From: Candidatus Flexifilum breve
GTDB taxonomy: Bacteria; Chloroflexota; Anaerolineae; Aggregatilineales; Phototrophicaceae
Reading direction: 5' to 3'
DNA length: 64,000 bases
NCBI GenBank assembly: GCA_016717205.1
Contig: JADKGC010000002.1
Span: 496,001-560,000, forward strand
Positions 36,906-46,157 of this stretch are shown here, piece by piece. Both the position numbers and the translations under genes were made by a program. The notes under the pieces were generated by a model. That model ran no database searches. It saw only the letters and a program-made list of their open reading frames with translations, and was not told the DNA's origin. Position 1 is the first letter of the stretch, and every line of letters starts with the position of its first letter.

Positions 36906-36963
36906 GTTGACACTACGTCAACTTCAATATACACAATGTATATCAAATACGACTTAATGTCAA
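36906..36963 (-). promoter_or_regulatory. Promoter and palindromic operators of the XRE operon
   Basis: On the minus strand TTGACA (36958-36963), 17 bases, then TACATT (36935-36940). Two palindromes overlap or follow: ATATACA-CAA-TGTATAT (36927-36943, over the -10) and GTTGAC-ACTAC-GTCAAC (36906-36922). Their position fits autoregulation by the XRE protein. Confidence 0.65.
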
Positions 36964-37096
36964 GTATGTTTTACATCAAGTCAGGAAATGACTTGATCAG
37001 CGAGCTTATCGATTTCGGAGGCACGCTTAAATTCCGGCTTATCCAGCCGATCAACACTGCTGTGTATCCGTCCATCCGACCCTCGGAGAGTGCGCC

Positions 37097-37720
37097 ATGA
37101 CATCATCCGAAGTTGTGACACTGCGCCCACTCATGCTGGGCGACCTTGACCGCGCAACGCTGGTTCAGGCGCGCGCCTTCCTGAACGACCCGCTGTGGGT
37201 CTACCTCATCCCCGACCTGCGTCAGCGCCAGATCTACCTGCCCCGCTTCTCGCGCGTGCTTTTTCACTTCGGCATCCTCAATGGGCAAGCCTATGGCGTC
37301 GGCGATCCGCTCGCCGGGGTCGCCATCTGGAGCGCGCCGGGGCAGAAAACCAAGCTTTCGGCGGCGCTGCGGGCGGGCTGGCCGCGCCTGCTGTTCAGCC
37401 CGTTCCTGTTCCAGTTCGTGCGCGCCGGAGAGATCTTCGGGCGCTTCGGGGAAATGCAGAAACAGTACGCGCCCGACCCGCACTACTACCTCAACACGAT
37501 TTCCGTGCTGCCCGAAGCCCAGGGACAAGGCCTCGCCTCCAAGCTGATCCGCCCGTTCCTCGCCCAAGCGGATCGCGAAGGCGTGAGCGCGTACACGGAA
37601 ACGATGACGCCGTCCAATGTCGGGCTGTATCAACACTACGGTTTTCAGGTCATGGAAGCGTATCGCGTGCCGGGGAAAGACCTCAGTTTGTGGGCGTTGT
37701 TCCGGCCGGTGACAAAATGA
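37097..37720 (+). CDS. GNAT acetyltransferase
   Basis: 207 residues. VTLRPLMLGDLDRATLVQARAF at the start, then the acetyl-CoA signature NTISVLPEAQGQGLASKLIRPFL and the tail NVGLYQHYGFQVMEAYRVPG. GGAGAG lies eight bases before the ATG. The substrate is not predictable. It is divergent from the XRE operon and precedes a small disordered protein. Confidence 0.85.
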   Translation: MTSSEVVTLRPLMLGDLDRATLVQARAFLNDPLWVYLIPDLRQRQIYLPRFSRVLFHFGILNGQAYGVGDPLAGVAIWSAPGQKTKLSAALRAGWPRLLFSPFLFQFVRAGEIFGRFGEMQKQYAPDPHYYLNTISVLPEAQGQGLASKLIRPFLAQADREGVSAYTETMTPSNVGLYQHYGFQVMEAYRVPGKDLSLWALFRPVTK

Positions 37721-37782
37721 CTAGTCCCGCATCCATCAATGTGTGATACAACATGCAGTATTCAAGAGTGGAGGAAGGGCGC

Positions 37783-37986
37783 ATGAAGACTCCAAAAGAG
37801 AGGCCTGTCACCGAGACCGGGCAGGTCCCACGGTATGAGCCGCTGATCCCCAAGTTCCGGGAATCGCCGCCGCCGAGCCTGCCGGAAATGGACGATCCGC
37901 ACGGGACGACCGGCATCGTGCGAATTGTGAGCGAGAGCCGCGATATCGCCAAAGACGAGGACGATACCCCCGCCACCCGCCGTTAG
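37783..37986 (+). CDS. Small disordered hypothetical protein
   Basis: 67 residues from the ATG at 37783, which has a strong GGAGGAAGG site. Sequence is proline-rich and charged (RYEPLIPKFRESPPPSLPEM) with no membrane or fold signature. It follows the GNAT gene by 62 bases. The strong ribosome site is the main evidence that it is real. Confidence 0.55.
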   Translation: MKTPKERPVTETGQVPRYEPLIPKFRESPPPSLPEMDDPHGTTGIVRIVSESRDIAKDEDDTPATRR

Positions 37987-38074
37987 TCCGACCCACGCGC
38001 GGCGGTTGTTCCGTGGTGGGGACACCAGCCGCGCCTTCTTCCAATAAGTGAAGACAACCGATGTTTACGCTCAG

Positions 38075-38175
38075 TTTCCAGTTTGCGGACGCGATTTTTC
38101 GCGTCCCTACGAAAATAAACCCGGTTTGGCGAACAATGTTGGCCTCCCGGGGGGGGAGGGGCGGGGTGGGGTCAG
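38075..38175. repeat. GGGACG hairpin with GTTGGC-type flank
   Basis: GGACGCGATTTTTCGCGTCC at about 38083, then CTACGAAAATAAACCCGGTT and GTTGGCCTCCCGGGG. This is the reverse orientation of the composite element at 34721-34808 and 46936-47020. It fills the spacer before ychF; the remainder up to 38288 shows nothing else. Confidence 0.65.
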
Positions 38176-38288
38176 CGACTAACACCATTTGTGGCCTCCT
38201 CCGTTTCCCCATGCCGACAGTTCTATTCTCATCTATTGTCCGTTATACTTCTGCCAGTTTTTGACGATTCAGACCAGCGGAAGATGAC

Positions 38289-39362
38289 ATGAGACTTGGC
38301 ATTATCGGTTTACCCAACAGCGGCAAAACCACGATTTTCAACGCCCTGACGCGCAGCAACCTGCCGACCGGCGCGGCGACCAGCGGTCAGTTTGAAGTAC
38401 ACACGGCGGTTGTCCCCGTGCCGGATACGCGCGTGGATCGCCTGAAGGCGATGTACAACCCCAAGAAAACCACCTACACGCAGGTCACTTACGTCGACAT
38501 CGGTGGGCTGGATAAGGGCATCGGCGAAGGCGGCCTCAAGGGGCAGTTCCGCAACGAGTTAGCGCAGCTCGACGGTTTCCTGCACGTCGTGCGCACCTTC
38601 GAAGATCCGAACGTCCCGCACCCGTATGACACGGTCGATGCCGCGCGCGATGTCGAAGCGCTGGATGGCGAACTCCTGCTGAGCGATCTCGTCATGGTCG
38701 AGTCGCGGCTCGAAAAGCTGGACGCCGAGATCAAGCGCAAGGGGCGCACGATGGAAAAGGCGCAGCTTGACGAAATCGAGATGATGAAGCGCCTGAAAGA
38801 CGCGCTCGAAGCCAGCACACCACTGCGCGACCTCGGCCTGAGCGATGACGAGATGAAACCGTACCGTGGGTATGGCTTCCTCACCCTCAAGCCCGCGCTG
38901 ATCGTGCTCAATTCCAACGAGAACACCAAGGATACGGGCTTCACCTATGCGCACCAGAACGCGTCGGTCGTGGCGCTGCAAGGGCGCATCGAAGCGGAAC
39001 TCGCGCAGCTCGAACCCGACGACGCGGCGATCTTCATGGAAGAGTACGGCATCACCGAACTGAGCGCGTCCAAAGTCATCCGCTTGTCCTACGAGCTGAT
39101 GAACATTCACTCGTTCTTCACGGTCGGCGAAGACGAAGTGCGCGCGTGGAGCGTGCGCATCGGCGCGACCGCTCCGGAAGCGGCGGGCGTCATCCACAGC
39201 GATCTGCAGAAGGGCTTCATCCGCGCGGAAGTCTTCAACTATGACGACCTGATCACGCTCGGCAGCGAAGCCGCCTTACGCACGGCGGGTAAGTTCAAGC
39301 TCGAAGGCAAGGAATACGTCGTCAAGAACGGCGACATCGTCCACATCCGCTTCAACGTCTAA
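38289..39362 (+). CDS. ychF: Obg-like ATPase YchF
   Basis: 357 residues, full length. G1 GLPNSGKTT, a TTYTQVTYVDIGGL G3 region, and the G4-equivalent NSNE (IVLNSNENTKD), which marks the ATP-preferring YchF subgroup instead of the NKxD of GTPases. A coiled-coil arm (about 125-175) and a C-terminal TGS domain (GKFKLEGKEYVVKNGDIVHIRFNV) are present. Universal ribosome-associated ATPase. GGAAGATGAC precedes the ATG. Confidence 0.93.
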   Translation: MRLGIIGLPNSGKTTIFNALTRSNLPTGAATSGQFEVHTAVVPVPDTRVDRLKAMYNPKKTTYTQVTYVDIGGLDKGIGEGGLKGQFRNELAQLDGFLHVVRTFEDPNVPHPYDTVDAARDVEALDGELLLSDLVMVESRLEKLDAEIKRKGRTMEKAQLDEIEMMKRLKDALEASTPLRDLGLSDDEMKPYRGYGFLTLKPALIVLNSNENTKDTGFTYAHQNASVVALQGRIEAELAQLEPDDAAIFMEEYGITELSASKVIRLSYELMNIHSFFTVGEDEVRAWSVRIGATAPEAAGVIHSDLQKGFIRAEVFNYDDLITLGSEAALRTAGKFKLEGKEYVVKNGDIVHIRFNV

Positions 39363-39366
39363 GGCG

Positions 39367-39452
39367 CAGGACTGAGGTGAAAGGACTGAGTAGGCGGCTC
39401 ACTGGTAGTGGCTCTACTGACCCATGTCCTCAGTCCTCAACCCTCAGTCTTT
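39367..39452. repeat. GGACTGA-unit inverted repeat
   Basis: GGACTGAGGTGAAAGGACTGAG faces GTCCTCAGTCCTCAACCCTC across about 30 bases, first arm in short units of GGACTGAG. Same family as 12018-12092. It fills the whole spacer between ychF and the glycosyltransferase. Confidence 0.7.
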
Positions 39453-39458
39453 TTGTTT

Positions 39459-40592
39459 ATGAAACTCTTCATCGCCTCTGGCATCTTTCACCCGGAACCG
39501 GGCGGCCCCGCCACCTATCTGCACGAACTGCTGCCCGAACTCCTCCAGCGTGACTGGCAGATTCGGGCGCTCTCGTTTGGCGACGCGGCGGGCGGATCGT
39601 ACCCGTACCCGGTCACGCGCATCCCGCGCCAATCGCTCCCGATTCGCACGTTCAACTATGCGCGGGCGGCGCGTCCGCTGCTCCAGTGGGCGGATGTGAC
39701 CTACCTGCACACGCTCGGCCTGCCCCTCTACGGCGACCATCACGCGCCGCGCATCGTCAAAATCGTCGGTGATCTGGCGTGGGAGCGCGCCGTGCGCAAA
39801 GGCTGGATTCCGCCGACCGAAAACATCGACGATTTTCAGGTCAAGCGCTACGGGCGGCTGGCGGAAATCGGCAAGGCGAACCGGGCGCGCGAAGCGCAAA
39901 GCCTGGACGGCGTGATCGTGCCGAGCGAGTACCTCAAGCGCATGGTCATGGGCTGGGGCGTGGACGAGCGGCGCATTCGCGTGATCTACAATGCGCTCCC
40001 GCCTGCCGCCACGCTCCCATCAATGACGCAAGCCGCAGCCCGCGCGGCGCTCACGCTGGACGACGCGCCGACCATCCTCACGGTCGGGCGCTTACTGCCG
40101 TGGAAAGGCGTCGATCATCTGATCGCGGCGCTGGTCAACGTCAAACAGGTGCGGCTGCTGGTCGCGGGGGATGGCGATATTCTCCCGGCGCTGCAAGCAC
40201 AGGCGGTCGCGGCAGGGATAGCGGATCGCGTGACGTTTCTCGGGCGGGTGAGTCGGGAGCAGATGCCGATCTACATGCGCGCCGCCGATTACGTCGCGCT
40301 GTACTCCGGCTATGAGGGCTTGTCGCATACGCTGCTGGAAAGTCTGCGCGTGGGCACGCCCGTGATCGCCAGCCAGAAGGGTGGCAACCCCGAAGTCGTA
40401 CGCCACGGAGTCAACGGGCTGCTCGTGCCCTACGTCGATATGCCGCTGCTCACCGAAGCGCTCCGCGACGCGTTCTACCCCGGCACGCGCGAGAGTCTCG
40501 CGGCGCATTCGAGCGTTGGTATGGAGCGCTTCACCTTCGCGCACATGGTCGAGCAGACCGACGAAGCGCTCCGGACGTTCGCCGGGCGCTAG
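39459..40592 (+). CDS. GT4-family glycosyltransferase
   Basis: About 377 residues from the ATG at 39459 (MKLFIASGIFHPEPGGPATY). GT-B fold with Glycosyltransf_4 N-terminal region and C-terminal ILTVGRLLPWKGVDHLIAAL, FLGRVSREQMPIYMRAADYV and the ExxxxxLLE-type donor site GYEGLSHTLLESLRVGTPVI. It transfers a sugar from a nucleotide-sugar donor; the acceptor is unknown. Its stop overlaps the stop of the convergent SDR gene by three to four bases. No other polysaccharide genes are adjacent. Confidence 0.88.
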   Translation: MKLFIASGIFHPEPGGPATYLHELLPELLQRDWQIRALSFGDAAGGSYPYPVTRIPRQSLPIRTFNYARAARPLLQWADVTYLHTLGLPLYGDHHAPRIVKIVGDLAWERAVRKGWIPPTENIDDFQVKRYGRLAEIGKANRAREAQSLDGVIVPSEYLKRMVMGWGVDERRIRVIYNALPPAATLPSMTQAAARAALTLDDAPTILTVGRLLPWKGVDHLIAALVNVKQVRLLVAGDGDILPALQAQAVAAGIADRVTFLGRVSREQMPIYMRAADYVALYSGYEGLSHTLLESLRVGTPVIASQKGGNPEVVRHGVNGLLVPYVDMPLLTEALRDAFYPGTRESLAAHSSVGMERFTFAHMVEQTDEALRTFAGR

Positions 40593-41407
40593 AAGACTGG
40601 ATGCGGGCGCTTGCCGTCGATATCGTCGAAGTTATAGTCCTGCGCCAAGCGCGCGACGACGTACTTGCCGCCCGTTTTACTCAATACCTGCGGGTCGGTG
40701 GCCAGCGCGACCACGGCCCGCCCGGTGAACTCCGGCGACTCCGAGTTGGACATGTCGAACCATTGGGCGTTGGCGAGGACGTTTTCGGTCCGCACCAGAC
40801 CGGGATAGAGCGACACTACGGCCACCCCGTGCGGCTGTAACTGCTGCGCCGTATCCCACGTGATGCGATCCACGGCGGTTTTGGCGACCCCGTAGGCGAC
40901 GTTCCCCGCGTTGGGGACGGGAAACGAAATGTTGACGATCAAGCCGGATTTTTGGGCGACCATCGCCTGCGCGCCGAGCACACTGGCGACATACGTCCAG
41001 CGCACACCGTCTACATTTTCATCCCAGTACGGCAAGCGCACCTCCCAGAACGGCGTGTTCGGCGCTTGATGCGCCCCGGTGACGTACCCCTCGTACCCGC
41101 CCCACGCATTGTTGACCAGCACATCGAGCCGCCCCTGTTCGCGCTGAATCCGCTCGAAGACCGCTTTGACCTGCGCATCGTCGCGGTGATCGCACTGCAC
41201 GGCGATGCCCGTGCCGCCCCGCGCGGTCACCTCCGCGGCGGTCTCGTGGATCGTGCCGGGCAGCGGCACGGTCGGCGCGGACGAATCGACCGTGCGCCCG
41301 GTGCTATAAACGGTCGCGCCTGCTGCGCCCAACGCCAGGGCGATTCCCCGACCGACGCCGCGGCTCGCTCCGGTCACGAGCGCAATCATCTTGCTTAAAG
41401 GTTTCAT
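40589..41407 (-). CDS. Short-chain dehydrogenase/reductase
   Basis: About 272 residues from the ATG at 41407 with AGAGGACAA upstream. Rossmann motif ALVTGASRGVGRGIALALG, NAG-equivalent VLVNNAWGG, catalytic Ser in IVNISFPVPN and YxxxK as AYGVAKTA. The C-terminus resembles the DHRS1-like group (SLYPGLVRTENV). NAD(P)-dependent oxidoreductase of unknown substrate. Convergent with the glycosyltransferase. Confidence 0.88.
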   Translation of the reverse strand: MKPLSKMIALVTGASRGVGRGIALALGAAGATVYSTGRTVDSSAPTVPLPGTIHETAAEVTARGGTGIAVQCDHRDDAQVKAVFERIQREQGRLDVLVNNAWGGYEGYVTGAHQAPNTPFWEVRLPYWDENVDGVRWTYVASVLGAQAMVAQKSGLIVNISFPVPNAGNVAYGVAKTAVDRITWDTAQQLQPHGVAVVSLYPGLVRTENVLANAQWFDMSNSESPEFTGRAVVALATDPQVLSKTGGKYVVARLAQDYNFDDIDGKRPHPVF

Positions 41408-41525
41408 GGTGTTTGTCCTCTGTGGTGATCTCAACCGCGCCCACGTGGCCGTGTGAACGCGTGATCCTGTATGTCAGCGCGGATGAGTGGTGAGTCGTCA
41501 ACGGGCGGCTCATGGACTCAGAGAA

Positions 41526-41613
41526 AGCTTAAATGCCAAGGCGCGAAGTGATTTGACCTGATTGGCTTTGCGCCTTTCCGTCTTCGCGTCTTTGCGTTAA
41601 GTCTTTTTCTTTC
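41526..41613. repeat. Degenerate GCAAAGACGC-type inverted repeat
   Basis: AAGGCGCGAAGTG faces GGCTTTGCGCCTTTCCGTCT and CGTCTTTGCGTTAAGTCTTT. Same family as 1337-1475, with one arm decayed. It lies between the divergent or convergent neighbours SDR and sixA and could serve as their terminator. Confidence 0.65.
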
Positions 41614-41621
41614 TCTTGTTT

Positions 41622-42098
41622 TTAACCGAGTTTCTGAAATACCTTCGGCGCGATCAGCCAGACGAGTTCGCCGCTGAGCGGGTGCATACTCGTGATGTCC
41701 ACGCGGGCGAGGCCGCCCTTCTTCATCACAATCTGACTGCCGCCCGTCAGCGCGCTGATCGTGCGGCTGAAGTCCGGCTCATGGCCGACGACGATTAAGC
41801 TGTCATCCAGCGCGAGGTCGCTGACGAGCGCGGTCAGCGCGGCGAGGTTGAACCCCGGCGCGAGTTCCCGGCGCACCTCGATCGGACTTTCCAGCGTGTG
41901 ACCGAGGATGTCGGCGGTTTGCTTGGCGCGCACCAGCGGGCTGGTGTAAAGTTTGATCGGCGTCAGGTCGAGCAGCTTGAGCAAGCGCGCAGATTGGCGC
42001 GTGCGGTCGATGCCTTCCTGCGTGAGCTTACGGTCGGCGTCGGTCTGACCGACGGAAGCGATTTCGGCGAGGGCGTGGCGGAAAAAGTATAGCTGCAT
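41622..42098 (-). CDS. sixA: SixA-type phosphohistidine phosphatase
   Basis: About 158 residues from the ATG at 42098 with AGGTGA upstream. Histidine-phosphatase fold: YFFRHALAEIA carries the catalytic RH, with YTSPLVRAKQTADIL and VVGHEPDFSRTISALTGG supplying the second His. SixA enzymes dephosphorylate His residues on phosphotransfer proteins. It begins six bases after the mscS stop and is co-transcribed with it. Confidence 0.85.
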   Translation of the reverse strand: MQLYFFRHALAEIASVGQTDADRKLTQEGIDRTRQSARLLKLLDLTPIKLYTSPLVRAKQTADILGHTLESPIEVRRELAPGFNLAALTALVSDLALDDSLIVVGHEPDFSRTISALTGGSQIVMKKGGLARVDITSMHPLSGELVWLIAPKVFQKLG

Positions 42099-42104
42099 GA
42101 TCAC

Positions 42105-43205
42105 CTACTTGGGTGGAGCCAACGGCTGCTCGGATAGGTTGAGCTCGCCGCGCAGATTATCGATGTACAAGGCGCTGCGCGGAAAAGCGATATGCAGTCC
42201 CAACTGGTTGACGATGCGTAAAATCTCCAGCAGGATGCCCTCTTTGGTGGCCGTGAACTCTTTCCAGTCGCCGATGGTCAGGTAGCAGCGCACGAGCACT
42301 TCCATCGAACTGCTGCCGAAATTCACCAGATACACGACCACGGAACCGGGTTCGACCTTGTCGTGATCGGAAAGATACGCGCGGATCTGTCCGAGCATCG
42401 ACTGCATCGTCTCGGCGTCCGCGTCATAGCTGATGTTGAGCGTCATATCGACCTGCCGCTTGGTCAGCCGTGACCAGTTGAGCACAGCGGCGGACGCGAG
42501 CATGCTGTTCGGCACGGTGACGACCGCCTGATTGATCTGGCGCACGCGCGTCGAGCGCAAGCCAACATGTTCAATCGTGCCTTCGACATCTTTGGTCTTG
42601 ATGAATTCGCCCACCACAAACGGGCGGTCGCCGACGACGGCGGTGAAGCCAAAGATATTGGCGAGCGTGTCCTGCGCCGCCAGCGAGAGCGCCAAACCAC
42701 CAAGGCCAAGACCAGCGATCAAGCCGCTCACATCGTAGCCCCACTCTTGAATGATAATGACGAGGCCAATCGCGAGGATCAGGAGCTGCAAGCCCGTGCG
42801 CACAAACGGAATCAGCGCTTCTTCAATGGTGATGCCCGTGAACAACAGCAGGCGGTTGCGCGAATAGACGGCGCTGGCTACCAAGCGGTAGATCATCACG
42901 GCGAAAGCGACAATCACCAAGGTGCGCGTGAGGTGCTGCACGATGTTCATGATCGTCGGGTGGAAGTCGAAAATGCGCGCGCCGAGGTCAATCCACAGCG
43001 CGAGCAGCAGATACCCGGTCGCCGTGGAGAACAGGCCGCGCGTGGGCTCGATCAAATCGGTGCGCCCCGCCCGCGTGACAATCCGTTCGAGCGGACGCGC
43101 GAGCAGCCACGCAATCAAGCGCCGCAGCAGCCAGATCGCGATCAGCAGAATCAGCACGAGCACCACACGCGCCCCGAACAGCGCCAGTTCCTGTGAAAAT
43201 TCCAT
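42105..43205 (-). CDS. Small-conductance mechanosensitive channel (MscS family)
   Basis: About 366 residues from the ATG at 43205 (MEFSQELALFG) with GAGGAGG upstream. Several membrane helices, then the pore-lining and beta-domain signature GLGLGGLALSLAAQDTLANI and FVVGEFIKTKDVEGTIEHVG, LRSTRVRQINQAVVTVPNSM. It releases solutes during hypo-osmotic shock. The C-terminal alpha-beta domain is complete. Operon with sixA. Confidence 0.9.
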   Translation of the reverse strand: MEFSQELALFGARVVLVLILLIAIWLLRRLIAWLLARPLERIVTRAGRTDLIEPTRGLFSTATGYLLLALWIDLGARIFDFHPTIMNIVQHLTRTLVIVAFAVMIYRLVASAVYSRNRLLLFTGITIEEALIPFVRTGLQLLILAIGLVIIIQEWGYDVSGLIAGLGLGGLALSLAAQDTLANIFGFTAVVGDRPFVVGEFIKTKDVEGTIEHVGLRSTRVRQINQAVVTVPNSMLASAAVLNWSRLTKRQVDMTLNISYDADAETMQSMLGQIRAYLSDHDKVEPGSVVVYLVNFGSSSMEVLVRCYLTIGDWKEFTATKEGILLEILRIVNQLGLHIAFPRSALYIDNLRGELNLSEQPLAPPK

Positions 43206-43324
43206 GCGTCCTCCTCTCTGATCAGATGTTGCCAAATCGCGGGGGTTTACGCAATAGCACCATCAGGAGCGTTCACTGGTTGTTTAAGAACGCCCCTGTA
43301 ATTTCACCCCCTCTCCTAAAGGTG

Positions 43325-43500
43325 GAGGATAGGACACTTTTAACAATCGAGAGGATTGTAGGGACGCCCAACGGGGCGTCCGCCAGATCGTGGGCAAAAC
43401 GGACGCGCCGTTGCGCGTCCCTACGAAATCTGTTTCCCCTCAAACCGGTGCCTTAATTGGTTCCCAATGTTAAAACTGTCCCTCCGTCAGCTGAATTCGG
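43325..43500 (+). repeat. 176-bp twin-hairpin element, copy 2
   Basis: Nearly identical to 4884-5060 and in the same orientation; by eye the differences are GACA/GATA, CTCG/CTCA, one extra T in TTAATTGG, and CAACT/CAGCT. It lies 18 bases from the second 215-bp element, so two element types have accumulated at one site. Confidence 0.85.
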
Positions 43501-43518
43501 GAAGGGGCCGGGGGTTAA

Positions 43519-43730
43519 CAGGGGTAGGTTTTTTATGCTTCCCCATCGAATACGGTTTTCTTCGCTGAGAACCTGTAGGGACGAGGCATGCCTCGTCCGG
43601 TTTTTCCTCTGGATTAGGCAATAGATCGGCTGTCTGTGAAAGCAAAAGAGGTGTTTTAACGGATAGGGTGGTTGTGTGAGCACAGGAGGACGAGGCATGC
43701 CGCGTCCCTACAATTAAGAACCTACCCCTG
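43519..43730. mobile_element. MITE-like element, copy 2
   Basis: Starts CAGGGGTAGGTTTTTTATGC and ends AAGAACCTACCCCTG. It shares the internal GACGAGGCATGCCTCGTC pair (one arm mutated to GCCGCGTC), TCTGGATT and GTGAAAGCAAAAGA with 16038-16252. About 212 bp, no gene inside. Confidence 0.75.
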
Positions 43731-43864
43731 AGAGGGGGCCGGGGGTGGGGTCGGAAAAACGGACATGATGTACCGCGTCTCTCCACCGATTGCAGCGCTA
43801 AGGTGATGCAGTCAAACAAAACTATTTCTGATACAATCGTTCGCATGATGAGAGGGGCGAGGGC

Positions 43865-46081
43865 ATGGCAATCGATCTTTTAGCAAACCTGAACGAACAG
43901 CAGCGCGCAGCAGTCACGGCGGGCGAGGGGCCAACGCTCGTGCTCGCCGGTCCCGGTTCGGGCAAAACCCGCGTGCTGACCAACCGCATCGCCTTTCTAG
44001 TCAGCGACATCGGCATCCCGGCGCATCACATCATGGCGGTGCCCTTCACCAACAAGGCCGCCGCGGAAATGCGCGCCCGCGTCGAAAATATTCTCGGCGG
44101 GCGGCTGGACGGCTTGCAGATCGGCACGTTCCACGCCATTTGCGCGCGCCTGCTGCGCATCGAAGCCGAACACACGCCCTATGGTCGCGATTACACGATT
44201 TACGACAGCGACGATCAGGTCAAGCTGGTCGAAAACCTGCTCAAATCCCAGAATATCGACACCAAGAAGTACAAGCCCTACGGCGTGCTCAACGCGATCT
44301 CCGGCGCGAAGAACGAGCTGATCGAGCCAGATGACTACCGCAGCCGCGACTATTTCGGCGAGGTTGTCTCACGCATCTACCCGCTCTATCAGAAACGTCT
44401 ACAAGACAGCAATGCGATGGACTTCGACGATCTGCTCATGCAGACGGTGCTGCTCTTCCGCCGCAACGCCGAGGTACGCGAAAAATACCAGAAGCGCTAC
44501 GAGCATGTGCTCGTCGACGAGTTTCAGGATACGAATCAGGCGCAGTATCAACTGGTGCGCCTGCTGGGTGAACCGCAGGAGAATGTGTTCGTCGTCGGCG
44601 ACGAAGATCAGGGCATCTACGCCTTCCGCGGCGCGGACTACCGCAACGTCAACCAGTTCCGGCGCGACTACCCCGCCGCCCGCGTGATCATCCTCGCGCA
44701 GAACTACCGCTCCACCAACACCATCGTGCAAGCAGCGCGCGCGGTCATCGACAAGAACAAGCATCGCCAGCCCAAAGAGCTGTTCAGCGAACGCGGACAA
44801 GGCGCGCCCGTCACGATCCACGAGGCCTACAACGAAGACGAAGAAGGCGAATACATCGTCCGCACGATCAAAGATCTGGCGAAGCGCAAAAGCTACCATT
44901 ACCGCGATTTCGCCGTGATCTACCGCACCAACGCGCAGTCCCGTTCGCTCGAAGACGCCTGCGTGCGCATCGGCGTGCCCTACAAGCTGGTGGGCGGCGT
45001 CGGCTTCTACAAGCGGCGTGAAATCCGCGATCTGCTGGCGTACATGCGTGTGGTCAACAACCCCAACGACTCGGCGTCGTTCACGCGCATCGTCAACGTG
45101 CCGGGGCGCGGCATCGGCGAGAAATCAGTGCAGGCCTTCGATCAATGGGTGCAGACGCGGCGCATGAGCAACGCGGAAGGCTTAGAGGCGCTGGCGAACG
45201 GCGAAGCCAGCCCGATCAGCGGACGGGCGGCCAAGAGCTTCGCCGACTTCGCGCTGATGGTGCGCGAACTGCGCGAACTCGTGCCCAACGGCAACGATCT
45301 CCTGCAGTTGTTTGATGAGATCATGAGCCGCACCGAATACGGGTTATATATCCGGGAGATGAGCGACACCGTCGATCAGGCGCAGGAACGGCTGGAAAAC
45401 GTGCAGGCGCTGCGCGGTTTGATCCAGTCGAAGAAAGATTTGTCGCTCGATAACTTCCTCGAAGAGACGGCGCTCTCCGGCGAAACCGACGAGCTCGACC
45501 TCGAAAAAGACGCGGTCACGCTGCTCACCATGCACTCCGCCAAGGGGCTGGAATTCTCCGTCGTGTTCATCACGGGCTGCGAAGACGGCCTGATTCCGCA
45601 TTCGCGCTCGTTCTCCGAGCCGGACGAAATGGCGGAAGAACGCCGCCTGTTCTACGTCGGTGTGACGCGCGCCAAAGATCAACTGTACCTGACGCACACC
45701 TTCAAGCGATCGCTGTACGGCGAAAGTTCGCTCTCCGAACCGTCGCGTTTCCTGAGCGATATCCCCGGTGACCTGACCGATGGCGCATCGCTCAAGGTCA
45801 AGGATATGACGAACCGCGCGGGCTACAAATCGGCGACGACGTGGGAGCGCCAGACGAAGTCCGCCAGCCCGAAAGTCATCTCGTTTGAGCAGGCGCGGCA
45901 GACCGCGACGCCGCTCAAATACAAGGCGGGAATGCGTGTCATGCACCCCAAACTCGGCGAGGGCATGGTCATCGACAGCCGCAGGTCAGGACAGGATGAA
46001 GAGGTTCAGGTGCACTTCAAACAGTACGGCACCAAGCTGATGCTGGCGAATTATGCGAACCTGTTGATCCTAGATAAATAG
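43865..46081 (+). CDS. UvrD/PcrA-type ATP-dependent DNA helicase
   Basis: 738 residues. Superfamily 1 motifs: LNEQQRAAV (Q-motif), AGPGSGKTRVLTNRIA (Walker A), FTNKAAAEMRARV, VDEFQDTNQAQYQL (Walker B), VGDEDQGIYAFRGAD, LAQNYRSTNTIV, TMHSAKGLEFSVVFI and FYVGVTRAKDQLYLTH. A C-terminal Tudor-like domain (MRVMHPKLGEGMVID) is the RNA-polymerase-binding module typical of PcrA. Acts in nucleotide excision repair and conflict resolution. It starts soon after the repeat cluster. Confidence 0.93.
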   Translation: MAIDLLANLNEQQRAAVTAGEGPTLVLAGPGSGKTRVLTNRIAFLVSDIGIPAHHIMAVPFTNKAAAEMRARVENILGGRLDGLQIGTFHAICARLLRIEAEHTPYGRDYTIYDSDDQVKLVENLLKSQNIDTKKYKPYGVLNAISGAKNELIEPDDYRSRDYFGEVVSRIYPLYQKRLQDSNAMDFDDLLMQTVLLFRRNAEVREKYQKRYEHVLVDEFQDTNQAQYQLVRLLGEPQENVFVVGDEDQGIYAFRGADYRNVNQFRRDYPAARVIILAQNYRSTNTIVQAARAVIDKNKHRQPKELFSERGQGAPVTIHEAYNEDEEGEYIVRTIKDLAKRKSYHYRDFAVIYRTNAQSRSLEDACVRIGVPYKLVGGVGFYKRREIRDLLAYMRVVNNPNDSASFTRIVNVPGRGIGEKSVQAFDQWVQTRRMSNAEGLEALANGEASPISGRAAKSFADFALMVRELRELVPNGNDLLQLFDEIMSRTEYGLYIREMSDTVDQAQERLENVQALRGLIQSKKDLSLDNFLEETALSGETDELDLEKDAVTLLTMHSAKGLEFSVVFITGCEDGLIPHSRSFSEPDEMAEERRLFYVGVTRAKDQLYLTHTFKRSLYGESSLSEPSRFLSDIPGDLTDGASLKVKDMTNRAGYKSATTWERQTKSASPKVISFEQARQTATPLKYKAGMRVMHPKLGEGMVIDSRRSGQDEEVQVHFKQYGTKLMLANYANLLILDK

Positions 46082-46085
46082 AACA

Positions 46086-46114
46086 TTCCTTTTGGTGTAT
46101 GCTGTCTGTATAAT
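46086..46114 (+). promoter_or_regulatory. Probable promoter of slyD
   Basis: TATAAT at 46109-46114 with a weak -35 (TTCCTT) 17 bases upstream, about 44 bases before the slyD ATG. Assignment rests mainly on the perfect -10. Confidence 0.5.
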
Positions 46115-46157
46115 GCGACCTGTATCGACCCCTCAGGGTCTTTGAAAGGACTCCATC

